Assembly (NCBI GenBank): GCA_018287875.1
Contig: JAGVVL010000009.1
Span: forward strand, 1,550,001 to 1,614,000
Reading direction: 5' to 3'
From: Nigrospora sphaerica
Lineage: Eukaryota > Ascomycota > Sordariomycetes > Amphisphaeriales > Apiosporaceae
DNA: 64,000 nt
In this document: in pieces, positions 24,534-34,167 of the stretch
Layout: every line of letters starts with the position of its first letter
Numbering within the stretch: position 1 is the first letter of the stretch
Program-made: the position numbers and the translations under genes
Notes under the pieces: model-generated
The model's input: only the letters and a program-made list of their open reading frames with translations
Database searches by the model: none
Told to the model about the DNA's origin: nothing

Positions 24534-24638
24534 TGCCCGATAACACCCCCGTCGAAACCACTGGTGATGCGCCGGCCGACACCACGAACACCTCAGGAGA
24601 TGCCACTCGAGGACGCAGCCGCAGCGGCTACAACTAGC
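24534..24638 (+). CDS. Possible 34-residue small protein, unrecognised
   Basis: An ATG 390 bp downstream of the TATA box opens a 34-codon frame beginning MPDNTPVETT and ending RGRSRSGYN before TAG. It is acidic/Thr-rich, then Arg/Ser-rich; the composition looks protein-like rather than random. The 5' region contains candidate splice sites (GTATGATG at 24251, several CAG acceptors before 24371), so a spliced leader, or a longer protein using the frame at 24253-24504, is possible. I do not recognise the family. This could also be a chance frame in an untranslated transcript. Confidence 0.35.
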
Positions 24639-26488
24639 GGACCAATGCGCTGATGGTTTACTATGGTTATGTTATTCGGTAGTACTCTCCGGGGGGTGTT
24701 TTGGAGGTTCGGTTCGCCCTGGCCGGAATATTCCACCCTTTTGAAGGGCCCCAAGGGGGTTAGGGAGCACACGCAGACCCTGGCCTCCGCCGGCCGGGTT
24801 CTCTCCTTTCATGTTCCTAGCATAGCGACGCATTTGTACAGAGTGATACCTCTCCTCTTTCGCAACCTATCGTGGACCTGTCATGTGAATGGCCAACGGT
24901 TTGCTTTCCCAACTCCATAACCTAAACTACAGTACTGCCAGTACACTCCGCCGTAAACCGCGTCTAGAGAATTAATTATCCGCGAACATCCGAGTCGGCG
25001 GCTCTTGCCTGCGTTGAGATATAATGCCTGGCAATTGACGAACCTTATAGCCGGCATCTCGGTCTTCGTAACGGCTGTCACCGTCGCCGTCTTTCGTCGA
25101 GAAGCGGACGGCCAGCCATCCGTAACAACCCTCCCAAGAACGATGGCCTTGTATATGGCTCACGCCCCCCTAGGTTTGTGGGGCGGTCTTCCCCCTATTG
25201 GGCATCGGAGCGCCTTAAGTGACCACCGCAGCAAACTTTTAACAAGCCATCTCTCACATGCTCCTCAACCGCACCCGTGAGGCTTGCTACCAGTCATCGT
25301 CCCATCCCGTTACTACCTGGCACGTACCCAGGGACCTTTATATGGCGCATTAGTTTGACGTCATACCAACAATCAGCAATGACAGCCACTAGGTGGCCGA
25401 GTTGGTAAGTAAACCACCTTTGTCGACTTTCTAGGTCCTCGGAAAGCTTCATTAATGGCTCTGCCTTGTCGGGGTGTCTACGCTGGTTTTAACTATCATG
25501 GGCGGACGCGTCCTGATACTACTATCACTGGGCGCCAAGCTACCTTCAATGGATTAGGGTCAAGGGAGTTTCGTAGACCTGTATGCAGCCATACGGGTTG
25601 AGCTTTTTGTCTTTCCTGCTTGCTTCACGAGAGATGTCTTCTGGCATCTCGTTCCCCCCCCCACACGCTGTCACCTTTCCTTCTTGACTCCCACTTGATA
25701 TGTGTGCTTGACCTAGTACTGACTGCCAAAAGTCCCAATAAGCGTAGACGAATAGCAAGCAAGCGCCTTGTACGCTGTTCCCGTAACCCTGACCCGAACG
25801 CGCATACCTCCACAAAAGGGCGTTGAATGCCCACGGCCAGGATTGAACCCTCTCCACGCCCAAAAGGAGGTCAAATACCCACAGCCAGAAGTGAACCCCA
25901 GCTCATCTCTCAACCCAACTGAGATCTCGCTCCTCCTCACTTATTCCTCCTTCGTTTCTCTTTGTCTTTCCCAGTGGATCTAAATGTCAGCCTCGCATAT
26001 AATGTCATCCCCATCGCTCTCAACTACCTCAATGTCACTCCCCCGCGTCTTCGCGATACAATCGCCCCATGGCTCTCCCCGACCGCAGTTCTGCTCAGTC
26101 TTAAATCATACAGTTTCCAAAAGACGGGGAAACCCACAGGAGTTTATGGCTACTAGGTACGGCTCGCCAGCCGTTCTTTGCAAGACAATCCACCATATAG
26201 CACGTCAAGTAGCAACACAGTCATGCAGTTAGAATCTTTGATAGGAAAGCAAGAGGTTGCCTAGTGACACATATGCAACGCAAGTAACCGAATAAAGGAG
26301 ATTTACACCCGGGTATCTAGAGCAAATTTAGAAGGACGGCTTCCCTTCCCACCCTAAATATGTGCGAAATATACATGGCCACCGGATCCCGGGACCACTA
26401 CCTTCCCTTAGCCTCAAACTTTTCAAGATATACGTAGAAAACAGACCCAAGCATCCTCCCCCCGGCCCCGTGGCGAGTAACAAGACAT
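24639..26488. other. Intergenic region, no supported gene
   Basis: This 1.85-kb stretch of mixed composition lies between the mini-gene and the 3' end of the F-box-like gene. No open frame has recognisable domains. The piece at 25790-25920 contains two similar pieces (CCCACGGCCAGGATTGAACCC and CCCACAGCCAGAAGTGAACCC, each interrupted here for length), an old short duplication. Confidence 0.5.
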
Positions 26489-27745
26489 TCAAACCGGCAC
26501 AACCGCCACATCATCCCCTTCGGACCTTGGCGAGGGGCCGGGGCTGAGAACAAAATCGATAGCCATGACGGGCGAGCTGGGCGTATTCTGTCCCGGCGCC
26601 GGCGTCGGGAAGGTAACTTGGGGCACGAGATCCTCCGTGGGCGTCGCGGCGGCGGAGCGCGAGAGGGGCCGCACGAAGCCGCAGCGGGGGCAGGCGTAGT
26701 GGCCGGCGCGGTAGTCGTGCTCGAGGTAGGCGCGCACGTCGGCGCAGGCGCAGATCCACGTCTCGCGGGCGCAGCTCGTCTTGGGGCGGCCGGCGGGCGC
26801 GGGCGGGCCGGCGAGCGGGTCGACGCGGTACCGGATCTGCTGGCCCGGCAGGTACAGGCCGCAGGCCACGCCACAGCGGATGCAGAGGCGCCGCGGCGTC
26901 ACCACGGGCCGGCCCGGGAGGTCGAGGCGGGCCACCCGCGAGGGCTGCTCGATGCTGAAAAGCCACACGGGCAGCACCGTGTAGCAGTTGAAACAGCCCA
27001 ACGCCTCTTGCCGCCACGGGCCGTCGCGGGCGCGGGTGCGCTGCCAGTGCCGGGAGAAGTAACGCTCCGCCTGGAGAACCAGGGCGATGCGGCTCTCCTC
27101 CGAAGCGGTAAGGGAGCCGACGGCGTGATGGAGGGAGGTGTTCAATTGCCGGAGGGCAATCAAAGCCCCGTAGTCGGACATGGCGATCCTCTGGATGATG
27201 TGCTCCGGAAGGCTCCCCAGGGTATTTTCCCCGTCCGGCGGCGGGAAGCCTGGCCGAGGTTTGAGCTCGGTGAGCGGAGGGCTTAGGAGGCCCGAGGGAT
27301 AGCCAGAAGAGGGCGGGAGCGGCATGAGTGGTGTGACGATGGGGAATACGGGTGCTCTTGTGCAGGTTATGTGAGAATGTACGGCGACAGCGACGCGGCG
27401 TTGTTGCTGTAACGGCGCAGGGACTTCGGTGAAAGCGTCCACCGAGTTACACGAGCGACGCTTCGCCCGGGTGAGTTGAGGTTCAGCTCGAGTTGGGCGA
27501 GCTGAAAAGATTTGCGGACGACGGAGATTTAGACGGGCAGAAGTAGCATCGAGAGGTGGTCGTTCGAACCCGTCCTGGCACAAAGAGCCCATGGACATGG
27601 CGTGGCGAGCCTGGGTCGGAAGCTTGCCGGCAGCAAGCGAGGACTGGGGTCTGACCAGGAAAGGTGCGAATCCTGTATGGTGAATGTGTTGGAGAGCAAG
27701 GGATAGAGAAGCTATCGGGTAGGGGTTGCTTGCTGGTGCCTCCAC
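26489..27745 (-). CDS. F-box-like protein with cysteine-pair (zinc-binding-like) C-terminus
   Basis: A single frame of 418 residues. Near residue 177 an F-box-like helix set reads LGSLPEHIIQRIAMSDYGAL then LIALRQLNTSLHH, the usual LPxELxxxI / LRxLxxxNxxLR pattern for binding Skp1. Downstream are paired cysteines: CFNC near 252, CIRC near 287, CAR..CAC near 325, and CPRC near 352. They suggest one or two zinc sites of the kind seen in fungal F-box proteins of unknown target. The first 170 residues look disordered; an internal start at MSMGSLCQDG (about 27598) is an alternative. The role would be substrate selection for an SCF ubiquitin ligase, by analogy only. GC content is very high, and long frames on the plus strand across it are shadows. 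Confidence 0.68.
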   Translation of the reverse strand: MEAPASNPYPIASLSLALQHIHHTGFAPFLVRPQSSLAAGKLPTQARHAMSMGSLCQDGFERPPLDATSARLNLRRPQIFSARPTRAEPQLTRAKRRSCNSVDAFTEVPAPLQQQRRVAVAVHSHITCTRAPVFPIVTPLMPLPPSSGYPSGLLSPPLTELKPRPGFPPPDGENTLGSLPEHIIQRIAMSDYGALIALRQLNTSLHHAVGSLTASEESRIALVLQAERYFSRHWQRTRARDGPWRQEALGCFNCYTVLPVWLFSIEQPSRVARLDLPGRPVVTPRRLCIRCGVACGLYLPGQQIRYRVDPLAGPPAPAGRPKTSCARETWICACADVRAYLEHDYRAGHYACPRCGFVRPLSRSAAATPTEDLVPQVTFPTPAPGQNTPSSPVMAIDFVLSPGPSPRSEGDDVAVVPV

Positions 27746-30700
27746 GACTCGGCCACATTATGCCGGCAGGTCGAGTGGTATTGGCAGCAAAGGCTGCATA
27801 TCAGCGGCTGCATGCAAGTAGGTACTTCCCAAGCATACCTAAAGAAGTACCTAAAGCAGTATGTACGTACTCCCGTACATGCTCTTGCCGAGCATCACCC
27901 GTTGGGCTCTATAGCCCTTCACTGTGAACAGAAGGGGTGCCTAGAGCGGGAGTCAAACATGGGTGGGCATGGGCCAGAGAGCAAGGCCCGGGATCAACGC
28001 TGAACCCGAAATAACGTCTTCGAGCGATCCGTCATCACCACACCGGCTTCGCTTCCGTTCCGGGGGACTGGGGGGCTCGACCGCGATCCTGACCGCTGTC
28101 GGCATACCCATGGATGGGCGGGAGATGGGGGAGGGGGAAAGAGGCAGTGTGGAAACGCGGTGTAGGGCAGCGGGCGTTCGCGTGCTGTTGGAGGACCCCT
28201 GGAACCGGGTACTTCTGTCATGGGATGGAGGGGATATTGATGGGATGGACCCATGGCACTAACTACATGATGAATGTTGGACGGTCGTGGTGAACTTCCC
28301 TACACAGTATGTACTTAGTCCTTGTGGTTGGACGATACAAATCCCCCTCCCATAGGTAGGCAAGCACCTATTTCCTGGTAAGGGTACAAAGGTCACGGAG
28401 GTGTATGAACAGGCAGGCACTGCGCTAGGTACTCACTTCAGGAGTGGATGATTTCCGGATTGGTAAGTAGATTCCATACTGGGGCCCTTTTTTGTCCCAT
28501 GTCAGAACGGGTGGCTGCCCTCCTACGCGCTTCTTATTTAAAGTACCTTGCTGGGTATCTGCATCCAACGCCGGCATCATGCAGTTGCGAGGCAGCCTGG
28601 TCCATGTCACTGCCGCGGGCCTGAGGTGATCTCAGACTGCGGTTTTGCCAACCTACCTGAACCGTCACACCGGGTCGCAACTTTACCGACCTTTCCGCCG
28701 GGCCAAATGGCCATCGCCAACACCACCCAACCCAACCCCCGGCCTCGATGGATGAGATCTTGGAAATTCTTCATCTGTTGTCCCCTCGGATGTCGGTTCC
28801 GCGACGCGGCACCAGTGGTGACGAAATGCGTGTGCATACAGACTGGTAACATGCAAAACTTGGGAACAGACAGCGGCATTTCGCCCCAGCCCCCCGAGAA
28901 GCTCGCGAAATACCGCCTTCCACTCACTATGGATGGTACCCATGAGGAACCCATATCTACTAGAACAAGAAGAACTCCACCGCTATGGCGTCCTGGCCCT
29001 CGCCGTGGGTGACGCGATATCTGGGCAAGGTGCGAAGTTGGACTGGCACCGAAACCGAAGCGTCCTACGTTAGTGACACAAGGCATCCTTTGTCACTTAC
29101 ATAAGCACGTGGGGGTGCCGTATCTACGATTGACCGGCTTACAAAGATACATAAGGTTGAGATTGCCTCTATTGGTGGCGATGGTTTCCTGCCGGAACGA
29201 GCCAGCCGAGATGCCACTACGAGCCGGACAGGACCGAGGTAACTGAGACGGGTTCGACACGTCCACCAACCGGTCTCCGTCACGATCACATTGGGCCAGC
29301 TGCAGCCCAATATGTGGCCAACGGACGGGGATAGCGGAGGCCAAGACACCAACGTTGTCTTTTCTACGCAAGAATGCGTTCCTCCTGAGATCAGTGCTCC
29401 TGAATTTTTGGTTGCAACGTCACACTGTCACGTAAGCACACCCCAGCGGGCAAGTGCTTCGCCAAAAGACGTGACACGAGAAGATTTCGGCACCGACACG
29501 CTGGTAAATGAGCGCCCCCCCCCCCCCCCCCCCCCCCAAAATACACCCAACAGACGGGCTCCCTCCTCGTATCAGAAAACACCTACCTTTCCCAGACAGC
29601 AGCACGTTTGAGGTCGCGAGGTGGCATCAAGTGCTGATCCGGTTGCGAAGCACGTCCAAAAGTCTACGCGAGCGCAGTCAAACCCGATTTGTGCGAAGTT
29701 GACTGGGGATACTGATCGGGCACCCATGGCCACCCATCACCATCTGTTTTCACGGCCTGCCTACACGCCCAGTAATAAGCACAAGCGCTTGGCACCCAGG
29801 CTGACAAGCAAGGGGCACACTCGGACTGCGCCAACAGCTCGCTCATTGGCTCCGTTGCCCCGCGCGAGCCCAATGGTACACATACAACACCCGCACTAAC
29901 AAGACAGACAGTCATGCCATGGTCGTATATTACCGGGGATGGTTCCACATACTGGATTCCCACCGGTGATTGAGCGGCCCGTTCTAGCAACCTTCGATTG
30001 CTATGATTGGGCCTCGCACATTCTCCTCCGCCTTGCTTCGGATTGATCAACAAAATTGCCGCGTTGGTTCTGGAAGCACCCTTAGTTCTCGACTAGGCCT
30101 CCGTCCTGGTAGTCCGGGGTTGACGCTGGTGAGATAGCGGCCTTTACCGGGTTCGCCAGGTATGGACACCGGCCTGACACCGGCGGTACTCAGACAGACA
30201 AGGGGTGGCCGCCCCTGCGGAACCAATCAAACGATCATCTGCGAGTAAAAGCTCCGCCACACCTATAGCCAGCCGATGAACCTATGCACACGAACGAATG
30301 CAAGCGAGACTTCGCTACGATCCGCCCGCCGTCGAGCCAAATCGGGTCGTCAACCGTCAAACCCACTTGAAGATTGAGCGGCTGATCCCCTGACCCTGCG
30401 GGTACATGATGACCGCAACGGTTGGTATCGTGGCAGGAGGTCCCGGCAAGGTCGAAAGATCGTCATGGCCCGCCTTGTCGCCTTTACGCGCGGCTATCAG
30501 CCTTTACCGCCCGTCCCCGAGAGTTAAGCCACACTACGTGTCTCTCGCACTGCGAAGAGATGTTACCTGAGGCCGAGCGCGACCGTCATCCTGGGAACGG
30601 CGGCCAGCTTAGATCGGGAGGACGGACTCCATTCTCAGGACATGGCATTCATGAGACGATACCTGGTAGGTGTAGGACCTTGGCCGAAAAGCCTCATCTT

Positions 30701-32091
30701 TACAAGTTCAGAGGCTCGTTCTGAGACTGAGGTAAGGACCCGCTCCCAACGTCCATTTCAGCATGCTTGCCATCCTTCGATGCTAGACTGGTGTGACCGG
30801 TTCTCCTATAATTCTGCCCCTTGATACGATCAAACCATGTTACTATATGCCTATGGCTTCGCCATAAGAGCACTGGGCATATGCGGCACTGTCCTTTCTT
30901 TAGACAACGCCCTGGACTCGATGGCTGACGAACCAACTATCTGTCTGGCCCCATGACGCGCAACAGCCCTTCTTAGACGATCATTCAGTTCTACACTGGG
31001 TCTAACTTTGCCGGCCGCTTTGGATAGCTTCCAGCCTGGAACCAGCAGTCACACCATGCAATCAAGCTCGCCTGGGGTTGACGGCAACCGTTTCTGAATT
31101 TAGCCAGAAAGTCAAGCTCTACCTCTTGGCAAAACTTGCGGCTGACCTTGACGAGCTAGGTATGTTCCTTGTCTTCACCCCATATTACAAGGCTCCTGGG
31201 ACGGCCACTTCCTACGTAGGCACGCAAGCGACGGGGGACCCTTGGTTCCGCTGACGAGGAACTCGTCCAATGTCCGATGCCGCTCCGTCAACCAGCCACA
31301 AAGGGGTGGCTAGCACGGGAGGACGTTGGATGAAAGTTTCTTAATGGGTAAGTAACCAGCAGATCGCGACCTATCCAGGTAAGGTTCGCCAGAGCGGCCC
31401 TTAAATGCTCAACACTATTGGAGCAATGGACCAAGTCTCGGGGTCTCATTCTGACGTTCGTCGCTTTTTCGTCGCGGACATACCCTCGTCGCCCCGTGCA
31501 CCTACATTAGGGACATTTTACGCACCCCTTCCCGTGGTTCCACCTTGCGGCACCAGATCGACAAAAGACGGTATTGATTCCATCCTCACCACTGCCGCCC
31601 CTTCAATATTCAGGCCTCCCGCTCCCGTCTTCTCCGCCTCCATGGCCAGTGCCGCTAGAGAGAGGGCCAGGCTTTCGGCTCCTCCTGGCCGCACATTTTC
31701 TAGGAGGGCAAACTAAATGTTTCGTGATGCTTTGCACACTCGCACAGTGCTGGGCACCTGCCGTCCTTGATAATGGCCGATCTGTGCGCGCCGGGTTACC
31801 ATCGGAGGACGAGTATATAGTGCCGCCTCCTCTTGCCCGACCCCACGGGCCTGGCGTCGGGGAATTCCAGTGTCAAACGCAGCGTGCCTATCCCCATGGT
31901 CGTCTGAGGCGCGCATCGACGCGTCGCATCCGGGGACGATTGCCTCGTATGTGCCCAGCGCATGTGTTGGGGGCGCGGGGCTGGGTTTGCACCCAAGATT
32001 CCGGATCGCGGCCGGCTTGTTGAGTTTTTGCCGTTCGTTTATACAGTTGAGGTCTATCTGTACTTGCAGTCCATGCTTAGCTACCTACCTA
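27746..32091. other. Long gene-poor region upstream of the transposon
   Basis: A 4.35-kb region with no frame that shows domains. TACCTA/TAGGTA-type motifs cluster at 27820-27870 and 28350-28440. It contains a 23-nt poly-C tract (29515-29537). I could not identify transposon relics by eye in 29.6-31.9 kb. Confidence 0.5.
29515..29537 (+). repeat. Poly-C homopolymer, 23 nt
   Basis: Twenty-three consecutive C residues, flanked by GAGCG on the left and AAAATACACCC on the right, in non-coding DNA. Homopolymers of this length are prone to slippage and sequencing error, so exact length is uncertain. Confidence 0.9.
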
Positions 32092-32122
32092 GGTAAAATC
32101 ACTGGACAAAAGTCTGCGCACA
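32092..32122 (+). repeat. Left terminal inverted repeat of the Tc1-type element
   Basis: Matches the right end in reverse complement over about 30 bp; it starts immediately after the TA target dinucleotide at 32090-32091. Confidence 0.9.
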
Positions 32123-32203
32123 GGCCACCCCCCTCGTGCCAACTTCACGACATCAACATAACCACCCTATCTCTTCATCTGCCCATAACTCGCTTAATTA
32201 GCC

Positions 32204-33330
32204 ATGGATATGCACGAATTTGGTCGCATTTTAACCGCAGAGCGCAAGCCTAACGGACAGTTTAGCCCTGAGGCTGTCGCGGCTATTGTAGCTTTCGCTA
32301 TATGCGGTCAACCGCATAGTGCCATTGCAAAGGCCTTCGGAACGCGTCGACGCGAAACTATCACCAACCTTGTGAGGCGCGTCACTCAACGGGAAACAAC
32401 AAAACCTAAGAAAAGAAGTGGTCGACCGCGTAGGTTAACCTCTCGACAAGAGCGTTACGTATTTCAATTAATACGGAGGAAGCCGCGCGCCACGTGGAAA
32501 GAGATCTGCGTCGAGAGAGACGCTCTCTTCGACCCTCGACTTAGGACCTTCTCTGCAAGGACGGCGAAGCGCGCTCTTCGTAAGAGACATATCGGCCACT
32601 GGCGCGCTGCGAAGCGTATTCTCCTCACTAAAGAAGACGCTATACAGAGGCTTCGTTTCTGCCGTGAGTGGTCCTCTAAAGACGCTCAAGAGCTGCTTAT
32701 GCGATGCCTCTTCTCCGACGAATGCACGATTCAAAACGAACCCTCTAAACCTGGCGAATGGGTGTTCCGGTACGCGCGCGAGCGCTTCCGTGAGGACCTC
32801 GTGAACCCTCTGCCACACTCAAGGCCTCGTATCAGCCTTATGGTATGGGGTATGGTGTGGCAGAGGGATGACGAGTCTGGGATGTCCCCCTCATTTTCTG
32901 TGAGGGTGATCCGGACTCTGCACGTAAGGGCTTCACCTCTACCCGCTATATGGAGGTCCTAGAGGAAGGACTCGTGCCTCTATATGAGGCTGGAGACCTC
33001 TTCATGCAAGATAATGCGCGTATACATCGCTCGCATGCGGTCCGGGACTTCCTCGAAAGTAAGGGCATTTGGACGATTAAGTGGCCTGCTCATAGCCCCG
33101 ACCTCAACCCTATTGAGCAAGTCTGGAGGGCCCTAAAGCTTAAGATATATGAAATCGAGCCTCGTTTTCAATATCTGAAAGATAACATAAACGATTACGC
33201 GTATGCGAGGGAGATAATCGAGTTGGCGTGGAGTGAGCTAGATCACGGCCTCATTTTAAAGCTATTAAAGTCAATCCCACGGCGTATAGCAGCGGTACTT
33301 CGCGCAAGAGGCTGGTATAGCCATTATTAA
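32204..33330 (+). pseudogene. Tc1-like transposase, one frameshift
   Basis: The N-terminal frame 32204-about 32880 carries helix-turn-helix DNA-binding segments (HSAIAKAFGTRRRETITNLV, SGRPRRLTSRQERYVF) and the first catalytic Asp (FSDECTIQ). The frame then shifts by one base at the G run near 32878-32882. Reading continues in the next frame (DVPLIFCEGDPDSARKG) to 33330, carrying the second Asp (FMQDNARIH) and the Glu in SPDLNPIE. Exactly 34 residues separate the second Asp from the Glu, the DD34E spacing of Tc1 elements. Apart from the missing base, all catalytic residues and length (about 375 residues) are normal. Either this copy is freshly dead, or the missing G is a sequencing/assembly error. 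The ends could still be mobilised by a functional relative. Confidence 0.9.
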
Positions 33331-33448
33331 ACTACAATTCGAGAGTTTTCTTTTAAAAAAACCCCTACTTAATTTGCTATCGAATTGAGTGCGTGAGTTG
33401 TAATAAAAGTTGAAGGGTAGAAATTAGCGAGTGGTTGGTGATGTAGTC

Positions 33449-33479
33449 TGTGCGCAGACTTTTGGCCAGTCACTTTACC
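33449..33479 (-). repeat. Right terminal inverted repeat of the Tc1-type element
   Basis: Reverse complement of the left end with three mismatches. The inner part (AGTCTGTGCGCAGACT, 33445-33460) is itself almost self-complementary, giving a small hairpin at the inner edge of the repeat. Confidence 0.9.
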
Positions 33480-34167
33480 CAAGGTTCGTGTGTTTGCATC
33501 GATGTTAGGGCAGGAGCCAGGGCCTTGATGTACGTCGCCTTCGGTTATTGTTGCTTTTTGCACCCCGTCATCCCCGTGGTGTCCTGTCTCCACGGTGTAT
33601 TGGATGTATGGCGGGTAGTTCGTTCCCGGCTACATCATCTTCGGGTTCGGAATGCCGTGTGACATGTCGGTCTTCGGCGTGAGCAGCCGGGCCGGATACT
33701 AGTAAGTGGCACAGCAACCAGCGGGTAGGGCCGTCACGGCTGCCGTACTAACGCGAGAACCCCTGAACCCCGTCCATAAGATAATGTACAAAACCCCCTT
33801 CATAAGGTAATGTACACAGTCCCCTCCATAAGGGTTACGTACATCGATCAGGTACAAATACACAAACAGCATGCCTGCTATAGCCCCACAAGGCTTTGGG
33901 CATCCCGGCGCCGTCACTCGTTCAGCCCTCTTTGGAAGGATGCTGCCAAGCCAAATGTGGACCGTTGAACTCCGACGCGACCTTCCTAACTAAGTCGGGA
34001 CATATTCCGCGACCGGGATCGGCCCTCATTCCGATCGCCGACTCTTATCTGCATCCTTAAAACAACGACCGGGCCTTGTGCGCCTCCGGGGGGTGGCCGC
34101 CCTTTCATTGTCTCTTTGCGCCCGAATGCCACCGGCGCGACCGTAACGAGCCCTCAACCCGCCCGCC
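33480..34167. other. Intergenic region between transposon and MFS gene
   Basis: A 690-bp region carrying a three-copy tandem repeat (33768-33843) and the GC-rich leader of the transporter. Nothing else recognisable. Confidence 0.6.
33768..33843 (+). repeat. Three degenerate tandem copies of a ~26-bp unit
   Basis: Copies at about 33768-33790, 33794-33816 and 33821-33843 share the pattern CCCC..CCATAAG..AATGTACA (the third with a GGTTACGTACA variant). The period is 26-27 bp. The array lies about 290 bp beyond the right end of the transposon and about 320 bp upstream of the transporter start. Confidence 0.85.

Larger units (their letters stand above)
32092..33479 (+). mobile_element. Tc1/mariner-type DNA transposon (DD34E), nearly intact
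   Basis: A 1388-bp element bounded by terminal inverted repeats of about 30 bp. The left end reads GGTAAAATCACTGGAC then AAAAGTCTGCGCACAG; the reverse complement of the right end reads GGTAAAGTGACTGGCC then AAAAGTCTGCGCACAG, with three mismatches. The left flank ends in TA, the target duplicated by this superfamily; the right flank is CA, so one duplication base has changed. A transposase reading frame with one frameshift fills the interior. The ends and the DDE residues are well preserved, indicating a fairly recent insertion. Confidence 0.92.

Noticed and set aside
26618..27286. 222-codon plus-strand frame
   Set aside because: Antisense to the F-box-like gene, Gly/Ala/Arg-rich, no domains.
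33768..33843. CRISPR-like array
   Set aside because: Three adjacent imperfect copies without unique spacers, in a eukaryotic genome; it is an ordinary tandem repeat.
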